From assembly GCA_963662605.1 (NCBI GenBank), contig OY759785.1, forward strand, positions 62,001-126,000: a DNA stretch of 64,000 nucleotides. The letters run 5' to 3'. The notes beneath the pieces are model-generated. The model did no database searches. It was not told the origin of the DNA and was given only the letters and a program-made list of their open reading frames with translations. A program made the position numbers and the translations under genes. The DNA comes from G963662605 sp963662605 (GTDB taxonomy: Bacteria > Bacteroidota > Ignavibacteria > Ignavibacteriales > Ignavibacteriaceae). How positions within the stretch are numbered: position 1 is the stretch's first letter; the number at the start of each line of letters is the position of its first letter. Positions 8,323 through 16,348 of this stretch are shown here, piece by piece.

Positions 8323-9189
8323 CTATGGAAGCTTTGATTTTATATTCGTATTATATTCGGTTCGATATAGATTAGTAGAAGTATTATTATAACTGATAAC
8401 CGATATTCCGGCAGAGGTCAAGCGGTCATTTGTTCTGGAGATTCTTTGGGCCGGTTCCGGATGTGTGCTCAGAAATTTTTCAACATCACTTGTCGCGGCA
8501 GAAATCTTACCATCCGCCTGAAGTTTTTCAAAAAAGAACTTCACCGAACCCGCGTAATATTTTGTGTCTTTTAAGTATTTAAAAGAATAGTCATCCGACT
8601 CATCTTCATTTGCGCGGCTGTTTTGTAAAATTGTTGCCGTGGTCAATAGATTGGTTACAATCTGGGTGAGGGTTGATTGATTATCGCCAAGCACCATACT
8701 CAACAATGTAGTAATGCCGTACTCCTGAGTCATGCGAGTTGAAGCATGGCGGAGTTCAGCATGCGCAATTTCGTGTCCCAATACGCCCGCGAGAGCGGCT
8801 TCCGAATCTAAATATTTCAATAAGCCCGAATAAACATAGATTGGGCCACCCGGAAGAGCAAAAGCATTAAGAGTGTTGTCGTCGTTAATTATTTCCACAC
8901 TGTATTTGTACACATCTCTCTTTTTGTTCGATGAGGAGTTAAGAATCGGATTTACGATGGTAGTCATAATATATTGCTTAATTGCGGGAGTGTTCGCCGT
9001 ATTCAATAGCGGATATGTTGCCGGATCTTTTTGCATTTCAGCAACCGCCTGCTGCCCGAATGTTACATCATCCGAATCGGAAAAAATATTGACCGCGGGA
9101 AGAATGCTGGTTGGGTCGGAACAAGCCGGGACAAAAAACACGGAGAAGGCGAAGAGATATGTAAGCGCAAATATCTTTACTATTTTCAT
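8323..9189 (-). CDS. M48 family metalloprotease lipoprotein
   Basis: A 288-residue zinc metallopeptidase. The N-terminal 'YLFAFSVFFVPAC' is a lipobox with lipidated Cys23, so the mature protein should be anchored in the periplasm. The zinc motif HEIAH is at residues 139-143 and the third ligand Glu195 is in 'SRANEDESD'. The compact organisation, with one catalytic domain and no TPR repeats, resembles LoiP/YcaL and the N-terminal half of BepA, which degrade misassembled outer-membrane proteins. A role in envelope quality control is inferred. It stands alone, followed by the small membrane protein at 7881-8234. Confidence 0.9.
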   Translation of the reverse strand: MKIVKIFALTYLFAFSVFFVPACSDPTSILPAVNIFSDSDDVTFGQQAVAEMQKDPATYPLLNTANTPAIKQYIMTTIVNPILNSSSNKKRDVYKYSVEIINDDNTLNAFALPGGPIYVYSGLLKYLDSEAALAGVLGHEIAHAELRHASTRMTQEYGITTLLSMVLGDNQSTLTQIVTNLLTTATILQNSRANEDESDDYSFKYLKDTKYYAGSVKFFFEKLQADGKISAATSDVEKFLSTHPEPAQRISRTNDRLTSAGISVISYNNTSTNLYRTEYNTNIKSKLP

Positions 9190-9295
9190 CGTATCATTCT
9201 AATTAATTGAATATGGAAATAATTATTTTTAGATTGAAAGAATAAGAAATTCCAGTTTCACTTGCAACGATAAATTAATCTATAACAAAAACTTA

Positions 9296-10282
9296 TTACT
9301 CGTGAACGGATTCCCAAAATAATTCTAAAAGTTTGGGGATGTTTTCTCCCGTCGCGGCGGAAAATACAACAGGTGCGTGAATAAATTTTTTCGATGTTAT
9401 TTTGGATAGCTTCTTTTTTGTTGCATCATCAATCAAGTCGGATTTGCTGAACGCTAAGAGCATTTTCTTTTTTGCAAGTTCATCGCTGTACGTCTTTAAC
9501 TCGCGCAGCAAAATTTTAAAATCTTCTTTCGGCGTTTCAGAAGATGCGTCAATCATTACACACAGGACTTTCGTTCTTTCGATATGCCTCAGAAACTGTA
9601 GGCCAAGTCCTTTTCCTTCCGAGGCACCTTCAATAATTCCCGGTATATCGGCAACCGTGAGACTTGCATATTCTTTAAAGCGGACAATTCCCAGATTCGG
9701 CTCAAGTGTAGTGAACGGATAGTCTGCGATTTTTGGCCGTGCGGCGGATATTGTTGATATGAGGGTTGATTTACCGGCGTTGGGGAATCCAACCAGCCCG
9801 ATATCGGCGATAAGTTTCAACTCCAAAGCAACATGCTTTTCTTCACCCGGTCTGCCGGGTTCTGCATAACGCGGAGCCTGATTGGTCGGCGTTGCAAAAT
9901 TGCTGTTACCCTTTCCACCTTTTCCACCTTTCGCGAGGCAGAATTTCATACCGTGCTCGGTCAAGTCTACAATAATTTCGTCGGTTGAAGAATCTTTGAC
10001 AATCGTTCCGACCGGAAGCTGAATGATAATATCATCTGCTTTTCTTCCGTCTTTCAACGAAGTACCGCCCTCGCCGCCGTGATCGGCGTGATATTTTTTC
10101 TTATAACGGAAATCAAGAAGTGTGTTCAGATTTTCATTAGCGACAACCCATACACTACCACCTTCTCCACCATTGCCGCCCGCGGGGCCGCCTTTAGGAA
10201 CAAACTTTTCACGTCTGAACGCAACAGCGCCATTGCCACCGCGTCCGGCGTTCACATAAATTTCTGCATGATCTAAAAACAT
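9296..10282 (-). CDS. obg: GTPase Obg
   Basis: A 328-residue Obg/CgtA GTPase linked to 50S ribosome maturation and the stringent response. The glycine-rich Obg fold occupies residues 1-158 ('GRGGNGAVAFRREKFVPKGG', 'GGEGG', 'KGGKGGKGN'). The G domain starts at GFPNAGKST (165-173), followed by the G3 motif DIPGI near 213; the G4 motif reads SKSD instead of NKxD. No C-terminal OCT domain is present, as in many Bacteroidota/Chlorobi homologues. Its ATG directly abuts the stop of the upstream acidic protein gene (10283), implying an operon and coupled translation. Confidence 0.96.
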   Translation of the reverse strand: MFLDHAEIYVNAGRGGNGAVAFRREKFVPKGGPAGGNGGEGGSVWVVANENLNTLLDFRYKKKYHADHGGEGGTSLKDGRKADDIIIQLPVGTIVKDSSTDEIIVDLTEHGMKFCLAKGGKGGKGNSNFATPTNQAPRYAEPGRPGEEKHVALELKLIADIGLVGFPNAGKSTLISTISAARPKIADYPFTTLEPNLGIVRFKEYASLTVADIPGIIEGASEGKGLGLQFLRHIERTKVLCVMIDASSETPKEDFKILLRELKTYSDELAKKKMLLAFSKSDLIDDATKKKLSKITSKKFIHAPVVFSAATGENIPKLLELFWESVHE

Positions 10283-11851
10283 CTAATCTTTCTTTTCAAT
10301 AAAATACTGTTTTACCCGTTCTTCCAAAAAGCGCCCTTCCCTGCTCTGCAAGGGGTTAATATGGTAAGAACTGAATACGGATTGAAGAATCAAAGAGGCT
10401 TGCTCAATGTTCGGACAATCCGCGATTTTTTCAATGGTATTTACAAAATCCACGCTGTCATTGCCAAAAACCACGGCAATGATACGCATTGTTTCTTTGG
10501 TTGTGAAATACGTGAAGAGTTCAACTTCCTCGTCCGTATCTTCCAGAGTCGCAGGTTCCTGCGATTCCTGATCTTCGCTTCCGGAAACAGGCTCTTGTTC
10601 TTGAGTTTCCGGCTCAACGGCTTGCTCTGTTTCCTCTTCGACCGGAGTGTTGTCCTTCTCTTCAAGCGCTTCGGTGTTTATCGAAAGGCTTTCAACAACT
10701 TCTTCCGCCGGTTCTTCAATTTTTAATTCTTCATTCGCAATACGGATTTCCTGCAACAGCGTATCAGTGCTTATCACCGTATCTGCGGCTTCCTGTTCTT
10801 CCGGTAAAACATCTTCCGCTGCTTCCTGCTTAGCTTCGATCTCTTCAACCGGCTCATCCTGCGGTAGCACAACTTCCTTGATGATCTGTTCCGCCTGCCG
10901 TGCCGCGAAGGTGTTCGCGTGCTCTTCAGCTTCATCGAATAAAGCATCTATTTCGACTTGCGCGAGTTCTTTCTTCTCTTCAACCGGAGGAGCAGCCTGC
11001 GTGTGCTCATCATCGGGCAATTCCGATTTCGGTGCGGTCGCAAGTGTCGACTGTGATTCCTCAGCCGCATCAGGTATATCAACCGTTTTAGTAACGCTGA
11101 TGTTGCTCATGATTGCGAACTTAAATTCCTCAATCGTGAATTTTTGTTTCTGATCATCTGCAAGAAGCTGGCGTATCTTTAATATCTGATCGTTCAGTTC
11201 CTTATCCTTAAGAAATGTTTCAACGACGCCGATGCTCAAGCGGGTCTTATTAGCTTCGCCCATGTTGACGAATTCGGCAATAACCTGAAGACTGCTTTCA
11301 ATCAGCACATCAAGCTGTGTTCTCTGTAATTCCTTGGCAAGAAGATTGATGCGCTCGGAAAACTCATTTGCCGATAGCGACAGAAGCTGCCTGCGCTCAA
11401 CATACGTTAAAATATACTGCTTATAATAGTCGTAGAAGTACGTGTAGTTTAAAAACAATTGCAATTCTTCGGCGGAACGGTATTCTTCGTTGTCGTAAAT
11501 GTATTTCTTTAAAGTCCAGTGGGGACGCAGTAAATAATGCACGTTAAAATTAACCGCCTGCTGCACAAGGCGGCGGATTTCTTCAAAAGGTATGAGCTTG
11601 TTCTTTTTGATTTCAGCACTGATAGCCATGAATTGTTTATTGATTTCCGTTCCGGAATAATCAAAAAGCGATTTCTGCAACAAACGCTGTCTGTCGAGAT
11701 AGATAAGATAATCCAGTTCGGCAGATATATACTGCACGATTGCCGGATGCACCTTTGCCTTTTCCAAACTCTCGAGAGTAAAGAATGTACCCAGTCTTTT
11801 GATATTATTTAACGTAATATCGGTAATGAAACGTATTTCACGTTCAAACAT
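10283..11851 (-). CDS. Conserved acidic protein of unknown function next to obg
   Basis: A 522-residue cytosolic protein without signal peptide. Residues 1 to about 255 are predicted helical ('LESLEKAKVHPAIVQYISAE', 'YYKQYILTYVERRQLLSLSA'). A low-complexity Glu/Pro/Ala linker follows (about 260-440). A short C-terminal globular part, about 445-522, starts at 'ELFTYFTTKETMRIIAVVF'. The linker suggests a flexible tether between two folded parts. I do not recognise a named family. Being joined to obg without a gap suggests a link to ribosome assembly or growth control, but that is only context. Confidence 0.85.
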   Translation of the reverse strand: MFEREIRFITDITLNNIKRLGTFFTLESLEKAKVHPAIVQYISAELDYLIYLDRQRLLQKSLFDYSGTEINKQFMAISAEIKKNKLIPFEEIRRLVQQAVNFNVHYLLRPHWTLKKYIYDNEEYRSAEELQLFLNYTYFYDYYKQYILTYVERRQLLSLSANEFSERINLLAKELQRTQLDVLIESSLQVIAEFVNMGEANKTRLSIGVVETFLKDKELNDQILKIRQLLADDQKQKFTIEEFKFAIMSNISVTKTVDIPDAAEESQSTLATAPKSELPDDEHTQAAPPVEEKKELAQVEIDALFDEAEEHANTFAARQAEQIIKEVVLPQDEPVEEIEAKQEAAEDVLPEEQEAADTVISTDTLLQEIRIANEELKIEEPAEEVVESLSINTEALEEKDNTPVEEETEQAVEPETQEQEPVSGSEDQESQEPATLEDTDEEVELFTYFTTKETMRIIAVVFGNDSVDFVNTIEKIADCPNIEQASLILQSVFSSYHINPLQSREGRFLEERVKQYFIEKKD

Positions 11852-11937
11852 TTCTAAGCCTCATTTATTAGGCAAATATATAAAAAAATCCCGGCATGGG
11901 GGAGCCCACAGCGCAACTAAATGCGGGACAATTAAAA

Positions 11938-12025
11938 CTGACCTCACCCCGCCATCAACGCTATTAAAAACTTACATTTTCGGGCTTCCCCTCTCCTGTC
12001 AGGAGAGGGGTTGGGGTGAGGTCAG
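11938..12025. repeat. 88-bp interspersed element, copy 1
   Basis: Outer arms CTGACCTCACCCC (11938-11950) and GGGGTGAGGTCAG (12013-12025) are exact inverted copies. An inner palindrome CCCCTCTCCTG/CAGGAGAGGGG, preceded by 'TTCGGGCTT', lies near the right end. A related 87-bp copy is at 55859-55945 with the same outer/inner order. It sits between the obg-partner gene and frdB, in a region of about 246 bases that holds nothing else recognisable. Confidence 0.85.
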
Positions 12026-12097
12026 TTTCTCAAAACGGAGTCGACAGAGAACGAACAGAAATATACTACTGTCCTTTCCTATCAATCTGATTATACT

Positions 12098-12838
12098 TTA
12101 TACTAAACTTGCGCGAATGAACTCTCTGTTCAGTCTTGCGATATTAGTAATTTTTATTTCTTTCGGGCATTCGGCTTCGCAGGCACCGGTATTGGTGCAA
12201 GCGCCGAAACCTTCTTTATCCATTTGCGCAACCATATTCTGGACGCGTGATTCGCGTTCCGGATGCCCCTGCGGTAATTGAGCTAAGTGCGAAACTTTTG
12301 CCGCAACAAAGAGCATTGCGGAAGCATTTTTACATGCCGCAACGCAAGCACCGCATCCGATACAAGCCGCGGCATCCATAGCGGATTCGGCAACATTATG
12401 CGGAATAAGAATTGCGTTACCATCGGGAGAAGAACCGATACGGGCAGAGATAAATCCGCCTGCCTGCATAATTCTGTCGAGTGCCGAGCGGTCAACTACT
12501 AAATCTTTAATAACCGGGAATGCTTTTGCTCTCCACGGCTCAATGTAAATCGTATCGCCGTCTTTGAATGAGCGCATGTGTAACTGGCAGACAGTCGTTC
12601 CCTGTTTTGGTCCGTGGGCGCGTCCATTAATATATAAGCTGCACATACCGCAGATACCTTCGCGGCAATCGTGATCGAATGCAATCGGTTCTCTATTTTG
12701 TTCTATTAAACGCTCATTAACGACATCAAGCATTTCGAGAAACGACATCTCTTCGCTGATATCGGCAGCCTGATAGGTTAAAAATTTTCCTTCCGACTGT
12801 GCGTCTTTTTGTGTCCATATATGCAAAGTTAAATTCAT
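12098..12838 (-). CDS. frdB: Succinate dehydrogenase/fumarate reductase iron-sulfur subunit
   Basis: A 246-residue iron-sulfur subunit that relays electrons between the FAD of FrdA and the quinone site. Cysteine sets are CREGICGMC for the [2Fe-2S] cluster, CIGCGACVAAC and CTNTGACEAECP for the other clusters. The sequence style ('QNREPIAFDHDCREGICGMC') fits the B-type enzymes of Bacteroidota, Epsilonproteobacteria and Bacillus rather than the E. coli type. It lies 11 bases after frdA and is last in the frdC-frdA-frdB operon. Sequence alone does not say whether succinate oxidation or fumarate reduction dominates; sdhB is an equally valid name. Confidence 0.95.
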   Translation of the reverse strand: MNLTLHIWTQKDAQSEGKFLTYQAADISEEMSFLEMLDVVNERLIEQNREPIAFDHDCREGICGMCSLYINGRAHGPKQGTTVCQLHMRSFKDGDTIYIEPWRAKAFPVIKDLVVDRSALDRIMQAGGFISARIGSSPDGNAILIPHNVAESAMDAAACIGCGACVAACKNASAMLFVAAKVSHLAQLPQGHPERESRVQNMVAQMDKEGFGACTNTGACEAECPKEIKITNIARLNREFIRASLV

Positions 12839-12849
12839 AATATCATTCC

Positions 12850-14763
12850 TTATTTATAGCTGCGTTGTGATGGTTTTACTATCTCGAAATTGAGTTCTTC
12901 TTTATGAAGTACGGGGGCTTTCCCGACCTCAGTGAACTCCCATGCGGCAACGTAACTGTAATTAGCATCATCGCGTTTTGCTTCGTTTTCTTCGGTCTGT
13001 GATTCCTCGCGGAAGTGACCGCCGCAGGATTCGTTTCTCTGTAACGCGTCTAAGGTCAACAATTCGGCGAGTTCCATAAAATCTGCAACTCTGCCGGCTT
13101 TTTCTAATGATTGATTCAATTGTTCGTTACCACCGAGAACCCGGACATCTTTCCAGAATTCTTCACGTAATTCCCGTATCTGCTCAATCGCTTCTTTTAA
13201 GTCTTCGGCGTTGCGGCCCATGCCAACGTTGTTCCACATGATTTTTCCCAATGCCTTATGGAAATGGTCAACCGACTTTGTTCCGTTGATGGAAAGCAAT
13301 TTTTCAACTCTTGCTTTAACATCCGCTTCTGCTTTTTTGAATTCCTCATGATCGGTTGTTACTTTCTCGAATGAATTCCCTCCGAGATAGCCGCCCATGG
13401 TATAAGGAATAACAAAGTAACCATCCGCGAGGCCCTGCATCAGCGCGCTTGCACCGAGACGGTTAGCGCCGTGATCGGAGAAGTTAGCTTCACCGAGAAC
13501 AAACAAACCGTCAACCGTACTCATCAGGTTGTAATCAACCCACAAGCCGCCCATTGTGTAATGGATGGCGGGATAAATACGCATCGGTGTTTTATACGGA
13601 TCCTCGGCAGTGATTTGTTCATACATCTGGAACAAGTTGCCGTAACGTTCTTCAATTTTTGCTTTTCCCAAACGATTAATTGCATCGCGGAAATCAAGAT
13701 AAACAGCCTGCTTCGAAGTTCCGACACCGCGGCCTTCGTCACACACCTGTTTAGCATTACGTGATGCGACATCACGGGGAACGAGATTACCGAACGAAGG
13801 GTATTTTCTTTCGAGATAATAATCGCGTTCTTCTTCGGGAATATCTTCCGGTTTGCGTGTGTCATCTTTTTTCTTCGGAACCCACACACGGCCGTCATTG
13901 CGTAAGCTTTCGCTCATCAAAGTTAATTTCGATTGATGATCGCCGCTGACAGGAATACAGGTCGGATGAATCTGTACGAAACACGGGTTAGCAAATAATG
14001 CGCCTTTTTTGTGTGCACGCCAGATAGCCGTAGTGTTACAGCCTTTGGCGTTTGTTGAAAGATAATATACGTTACCGTATCCACCGGTTGCAAGAACAAC
14101 GGCATCCGCAGCAAATGATTCAACTTTTCCATTTACCATGTTACGGGTAACAATACCGCGCGCTTTGCCGTTAACAATAACGACATCAAGCATTTCGTGG
14201 CGGGGGAACATTTTTACCTGTCCCAACCCAATTTGGCGTGACAATGCGCTGTACGCGCCGAGCAATAACTGCTGTCCCGTTTGTCCTCTTGCATAAAACG
14301 TACGTGAAACCTGCGCGCCGCCGAATGAACGGTTATCGAGGTATCCGCCGTACTCGCGTGCGAAAGGAACACCGAGAGCAACGCTCTGGTCAATAATATT
14401 TACGCTCAGCTCAGCCAAACGATACACGTTTGCTTCGCGGGCTCTGAAATCGCCGCCCTTTACCGTATCATAAAACAAACGGTAAATCGAGTCACCGTCA
14501 TTCTGATAATTCTTTGCCGCGTTGATACCACCCTGAGCAGCAATACTGTGCGCTCTGCGGGGGCTGTCCTGATAGCAGAAATTCATCACGTTGTAGCCAA
14601 GCTCACCGAGACTCGCCGCTGCCGAGGCACCTGCAAGACCGCTGCCTACTACAATAATATTATATTTTCTTTTATTCGCGGGATTGACAAGTTTCATATC
14701 GGCGCGATGTTTTGTCCATTTTTCAGCAATCGGACCGGCTGGGATTTTTGCATCTAATTTCAT
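12850..14763 (-). CDS. frdA: Succinate dehydrogenase/fumarate reductase flavoprotein subunit
   Basis: A 637-residue flavoprotein that interconverts succinate and fumarate. Near the N-terminus is the FAD Rossmann motif VVGSGLAGASAAASLGELG, followed by RRAHSIAAQGGINAAKN with the His that carries covalent FAD in this family. Active-site regions include 'FVQIHPTCIP' and 'GANRLGASALMQGLADGYFV'. A longer reading up to 14820 exists, but the ATG at 14761-14763 has GGAGG eight bases upstream and gives the normal N-terminus, so it is chosen. It follows frdC by one base. sdhA is the alternative name. Confidence 0.96.
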   Translation of the reverse strand: MKLDAKIPAGPIAEKWTKHRADMKLVNPANKRKYNIIVVGSGLAGASAAASLGELGYNVMNFCYQDSPRRAHSIAAQGGINAAKNYQNDGDSIYRLFYDTVKGGDFRAREANVYRLAELSVNIIDQSVALGVPFAREYGGYLDNRSFGGAQVSRTFYARGQTGQQLLLGAYSALSRQIGLGQVKMFPRHEMLDVVIVNGKARGIVTRNMVNGKVESFAADAVVLATGGYGNVYYLSTNAKGCNTTAIWRAHKKGALFANPCFVQIHPTCIPVSGDHQSKLTLMSESLRNDGRVWVPKKKDDTRKPEDIPEEERDYYLERKYPSFGNLVPRDVASRNAKQVCDEGRGVGTSKQAVYLDFRDAINRLGKAKIEERYGNLFQMYEQITAEDPYKTPMRIYPAIHYTMGGLWVDYNLMSTVDGLFVLGEANFSDHGANRLGASALMQGLADGYFVIPYTMGGYLGGNSFEKVTTDHEEFKKAEADVKARVEKLLSINGTKSVDHFHKALGKIMWNNVGMGRNAEDLKEAIEQIRELREEFWKDVRVLGGNEQLNQSLEKAGRVADFMELAELLTLDALQRNESCGGHFREESQTEENEAKRDDANYSYVAAWEFTEVGKAPVLHKEELNFEIVKPSQRSYK

Positions 14764-14764
14764 A

Positions 14765-15436
14765 TTAATTTCCTCCGCCGCATGGGTTAATAAATCCAAA
14801 GTATATTGGCATCGTTGCAAAACCTAAAGGCACCAGTATCGAAAACAAAAATCCTAAAGCCTTAATAAGCGGTGTATATTTTTTATGGTTCAGTCCCAAA
14901 GTTTGAAATGCACTCTGGAAACCATGATTTAAATGAAATCCCAATAATATCAATGCAAGAATGTAGAAACCCGAATAATACGGATTTGCAAACGCGGAAG
15001 TTACCGCATCATACATTGATTTATGAGTGTTAAACATTCTCTGCTTAACAAAAAATGATTCGAGGTGAATGATTAAAAAGGCTAAAATCAGAAATGCAGA
15101 AAAAATCATTGTGCGGGAAAAGACCGAACTGGTTTCCGAACCCGCAGTCTTTTTATATCTGACCGGTCTTGCCATTCTGTTGGTAAACCAGAGCCATACA
15201 CCATTGAACATGTGCAGTGCGAAGCCGAGTACCATGACAACTTCCATAACCCGGATAAGCGGGTTGGTACTCATAAATTCCGAATAGTGATTAAATGCTT
15301 CCCCACCGTCATGTTTGTATAAAGCGAGATTACCGGAAAGGTGAACGAGCAGAAATGTGCATAAAAACAATCCTGTCAATGCCATAATCAACTTTTTGCC
15401 CACCGAAGAAAAGATAGTGTTTGTTAACCATCCCAT
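14765..15436 (-). CDS. frdC: Succinate dehydrogenase/fumarate reductase cytochrome b subunit
   Basis: A 223-residue membrane anchor of the b558 type with five hydrophobic helices. Conserved His residues are visible in 'FLLVHLSGNLALYKHDGG', 'FALHMFNGVWLW', 'LIIHLESFFV' and 'GFHLNHGFQSAFQTLGL', matching di-heme B-type subunits that replace the separate SdhC and SdhD. It anchors FrdAB and exchanges electrons with (mena)quinone. A TTG at 15439 is in frame, but AAGGAG lies seven bases before the ATG at 15434-15436, which is taken as the start. It is the first gene of the operon; the promoter should lie in the repeat-filled region upstream. Confidence 0.94.
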   Translation of the reverse strand: MGWLTNTIFSSVGKKLIMALTGLFLCTFLLVHLSGNLALYKHDGGEAFNHYSEFMSTNPLIRVMEVVMVLGFALHMFNGVWLWFTNRMARPVRYKKTAGSETSSVFSRTMIFSAFLILAFLIIHLESFFVKQRMFNTHKSMYDAVTSAFANPYYSGFYILALILLGFHLNHGFQSAFQTLGLNHKKYTPLIKALGFLFSILVPLGFATMPIYFGFINPCGGGN

Positions 15437-15843
15437 CAACGAACTCCTTACATTATCGTCGTGTAAATTAAATAAAGCAAGGTAAAATTACGGCTTTAAC
15501 GCCGAATATGAAAGCGCCGGGCAAAAATCACAGGGATGAGCCAAAATGAGGCTGTCCTAAAAATTCGAAATGGAACGCGGATGACACAGATAACCACGCC
15601 TTCGGCGGGCAAGCACGGATTTTCACGGAATATTTTTTGTAAAAATGAAGCATGCGCCGGCCATTAATTGCTCCGTCTTTTAGGGCGGAGAGAACATGAA
15701 GCGCCCCGTGATTCCATGTAGAGATACCTGGCAGGTGTCTCTCGCAGTGTATTGCAGGGATGATATATTCCCATCCGGGAAATGGTATTGGGGTGGATAC
15801 AATTTTCTACAAGGATGTATCTCCTAACGGAGAAAAGCCGCAT

Positions 15844-15867
15844 GGATTCCCGCCTACGCGGGAATGA
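15844..15867. repeat. GGATTCCCGC...GCGGGAATGAC hairpin
   Basis: ATTCCCGC (15846-15853) and GCGGGAAT (15858-15865) form a perfect stem around CTAC, followed by GAC. This is the common 'ATTCCCGCCTACGCGGGAATGAC' intergenic palindrome of many proteobacterial and Bacteroidota-group genomes. A degenerate relative lies at 16073-16105. Confidence 0.7.
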
Positions 15868-15951
15868 CAAAGGAAGCCGATCTGTGGGCATGTCCGCATC
15901 TCGAAACGTCCCGATGACCGTCCACGAAAATAATAAAAATTCAATTTGAGA

Positions 15952-16057
15952 GGGTGTTCGAGTAGTCCGCACTATGATGTACGACTTTCCGGCATTTCCG
16001 CATATTCCTCTAATTAGCAACAACAATACACAAGTCAGGCGGACATATCGAGAACAC
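15952..16057. repeat. 106-bp element, copy A
   Basis: The element begins GGGTGTTCGAGTAGTCCGC (15952-15970) and ends GCGGACATATCGAGAACAC (16039-16057), giving inverted ends (GTCCGC/GCGGAC and GTGTTC/GAACAC) around an AT-rich centre. Its length equals that of copy C at 16199-16304, while the centres differ. Confidence 0.75.
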
Positions 16058-16198
16058 TTCGCGTGCAAGAATGGATTCCTCCTGATGCATCGGGACGGGA
16101 ATGACAAAAAATGCGAGGGTGTTCGTATCTCGATACGGTCGTCTGCGACGACATACTCGATGACCCTCTGCAGAAATGTCCATAACGCCGATTTGAAT

Positions 16199-16304
16199 GG
16201 GTGTTCGAGTAGTCCGTTTGGATTAAACACAACTCGTCACAATCTACGACACAGAATAATAGCGCAAAAACAACGAACAAGGCACACGGACGTATCGAGA
16301 ACAC
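16199..16304. repeat. 106-bp element, copy C
   Basis: The element begins GGGTGTTCGAGTAGTCCG (16199-16216) and ends CGGACGTATCGAGAACAC (16287-16304). It has the same ends and the same 106-bp length as 15952-16057. It lies about 45 bases before the PfkB kinase start, so it may carry or disturb that promoter. Confidence 0.75.
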
Positions 16305-16348
16305 GCGCGGGTTGTTTATATTAATTGCCGACTTATTATATTTCCCAC

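Larger units (their letters stand above)
15437..16348. other. 0.9-kb gene-free repeat mosaic
   Basis: No open frame here shows protein-like sequence. The stretch holds several repeats: a 21-bp micro-insert (15594-15614), an ATTCCCGC hairpin (15844-15867), two 106-bp elements (15952-16057, 16199-16304), a related piece at about 16117-16177, and another GGATTCC...GGAATGAC hairpin (16073-16105). The frdC promoter is presumably near the left end and the PfkB promoter near the right end. A Tn remnant is possible but no transposase fragment was recognised. Confidence 0.65.

Noticed and set aside
10647..11153. Ser/Ala/Cys-rich plus-strand frame of 168 codons
   Set aside because: It is the antisense shadow of the Glu-rich linker of the minus-strand protein; its composition is a by-product of that codon use.
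15664..16324. Long open frames on both strands between frdC and the PfkB kinase
   Set aside because: They run through palindromic repeats, and their translations are rich in Arg, Ser and Cys with no family likeness.
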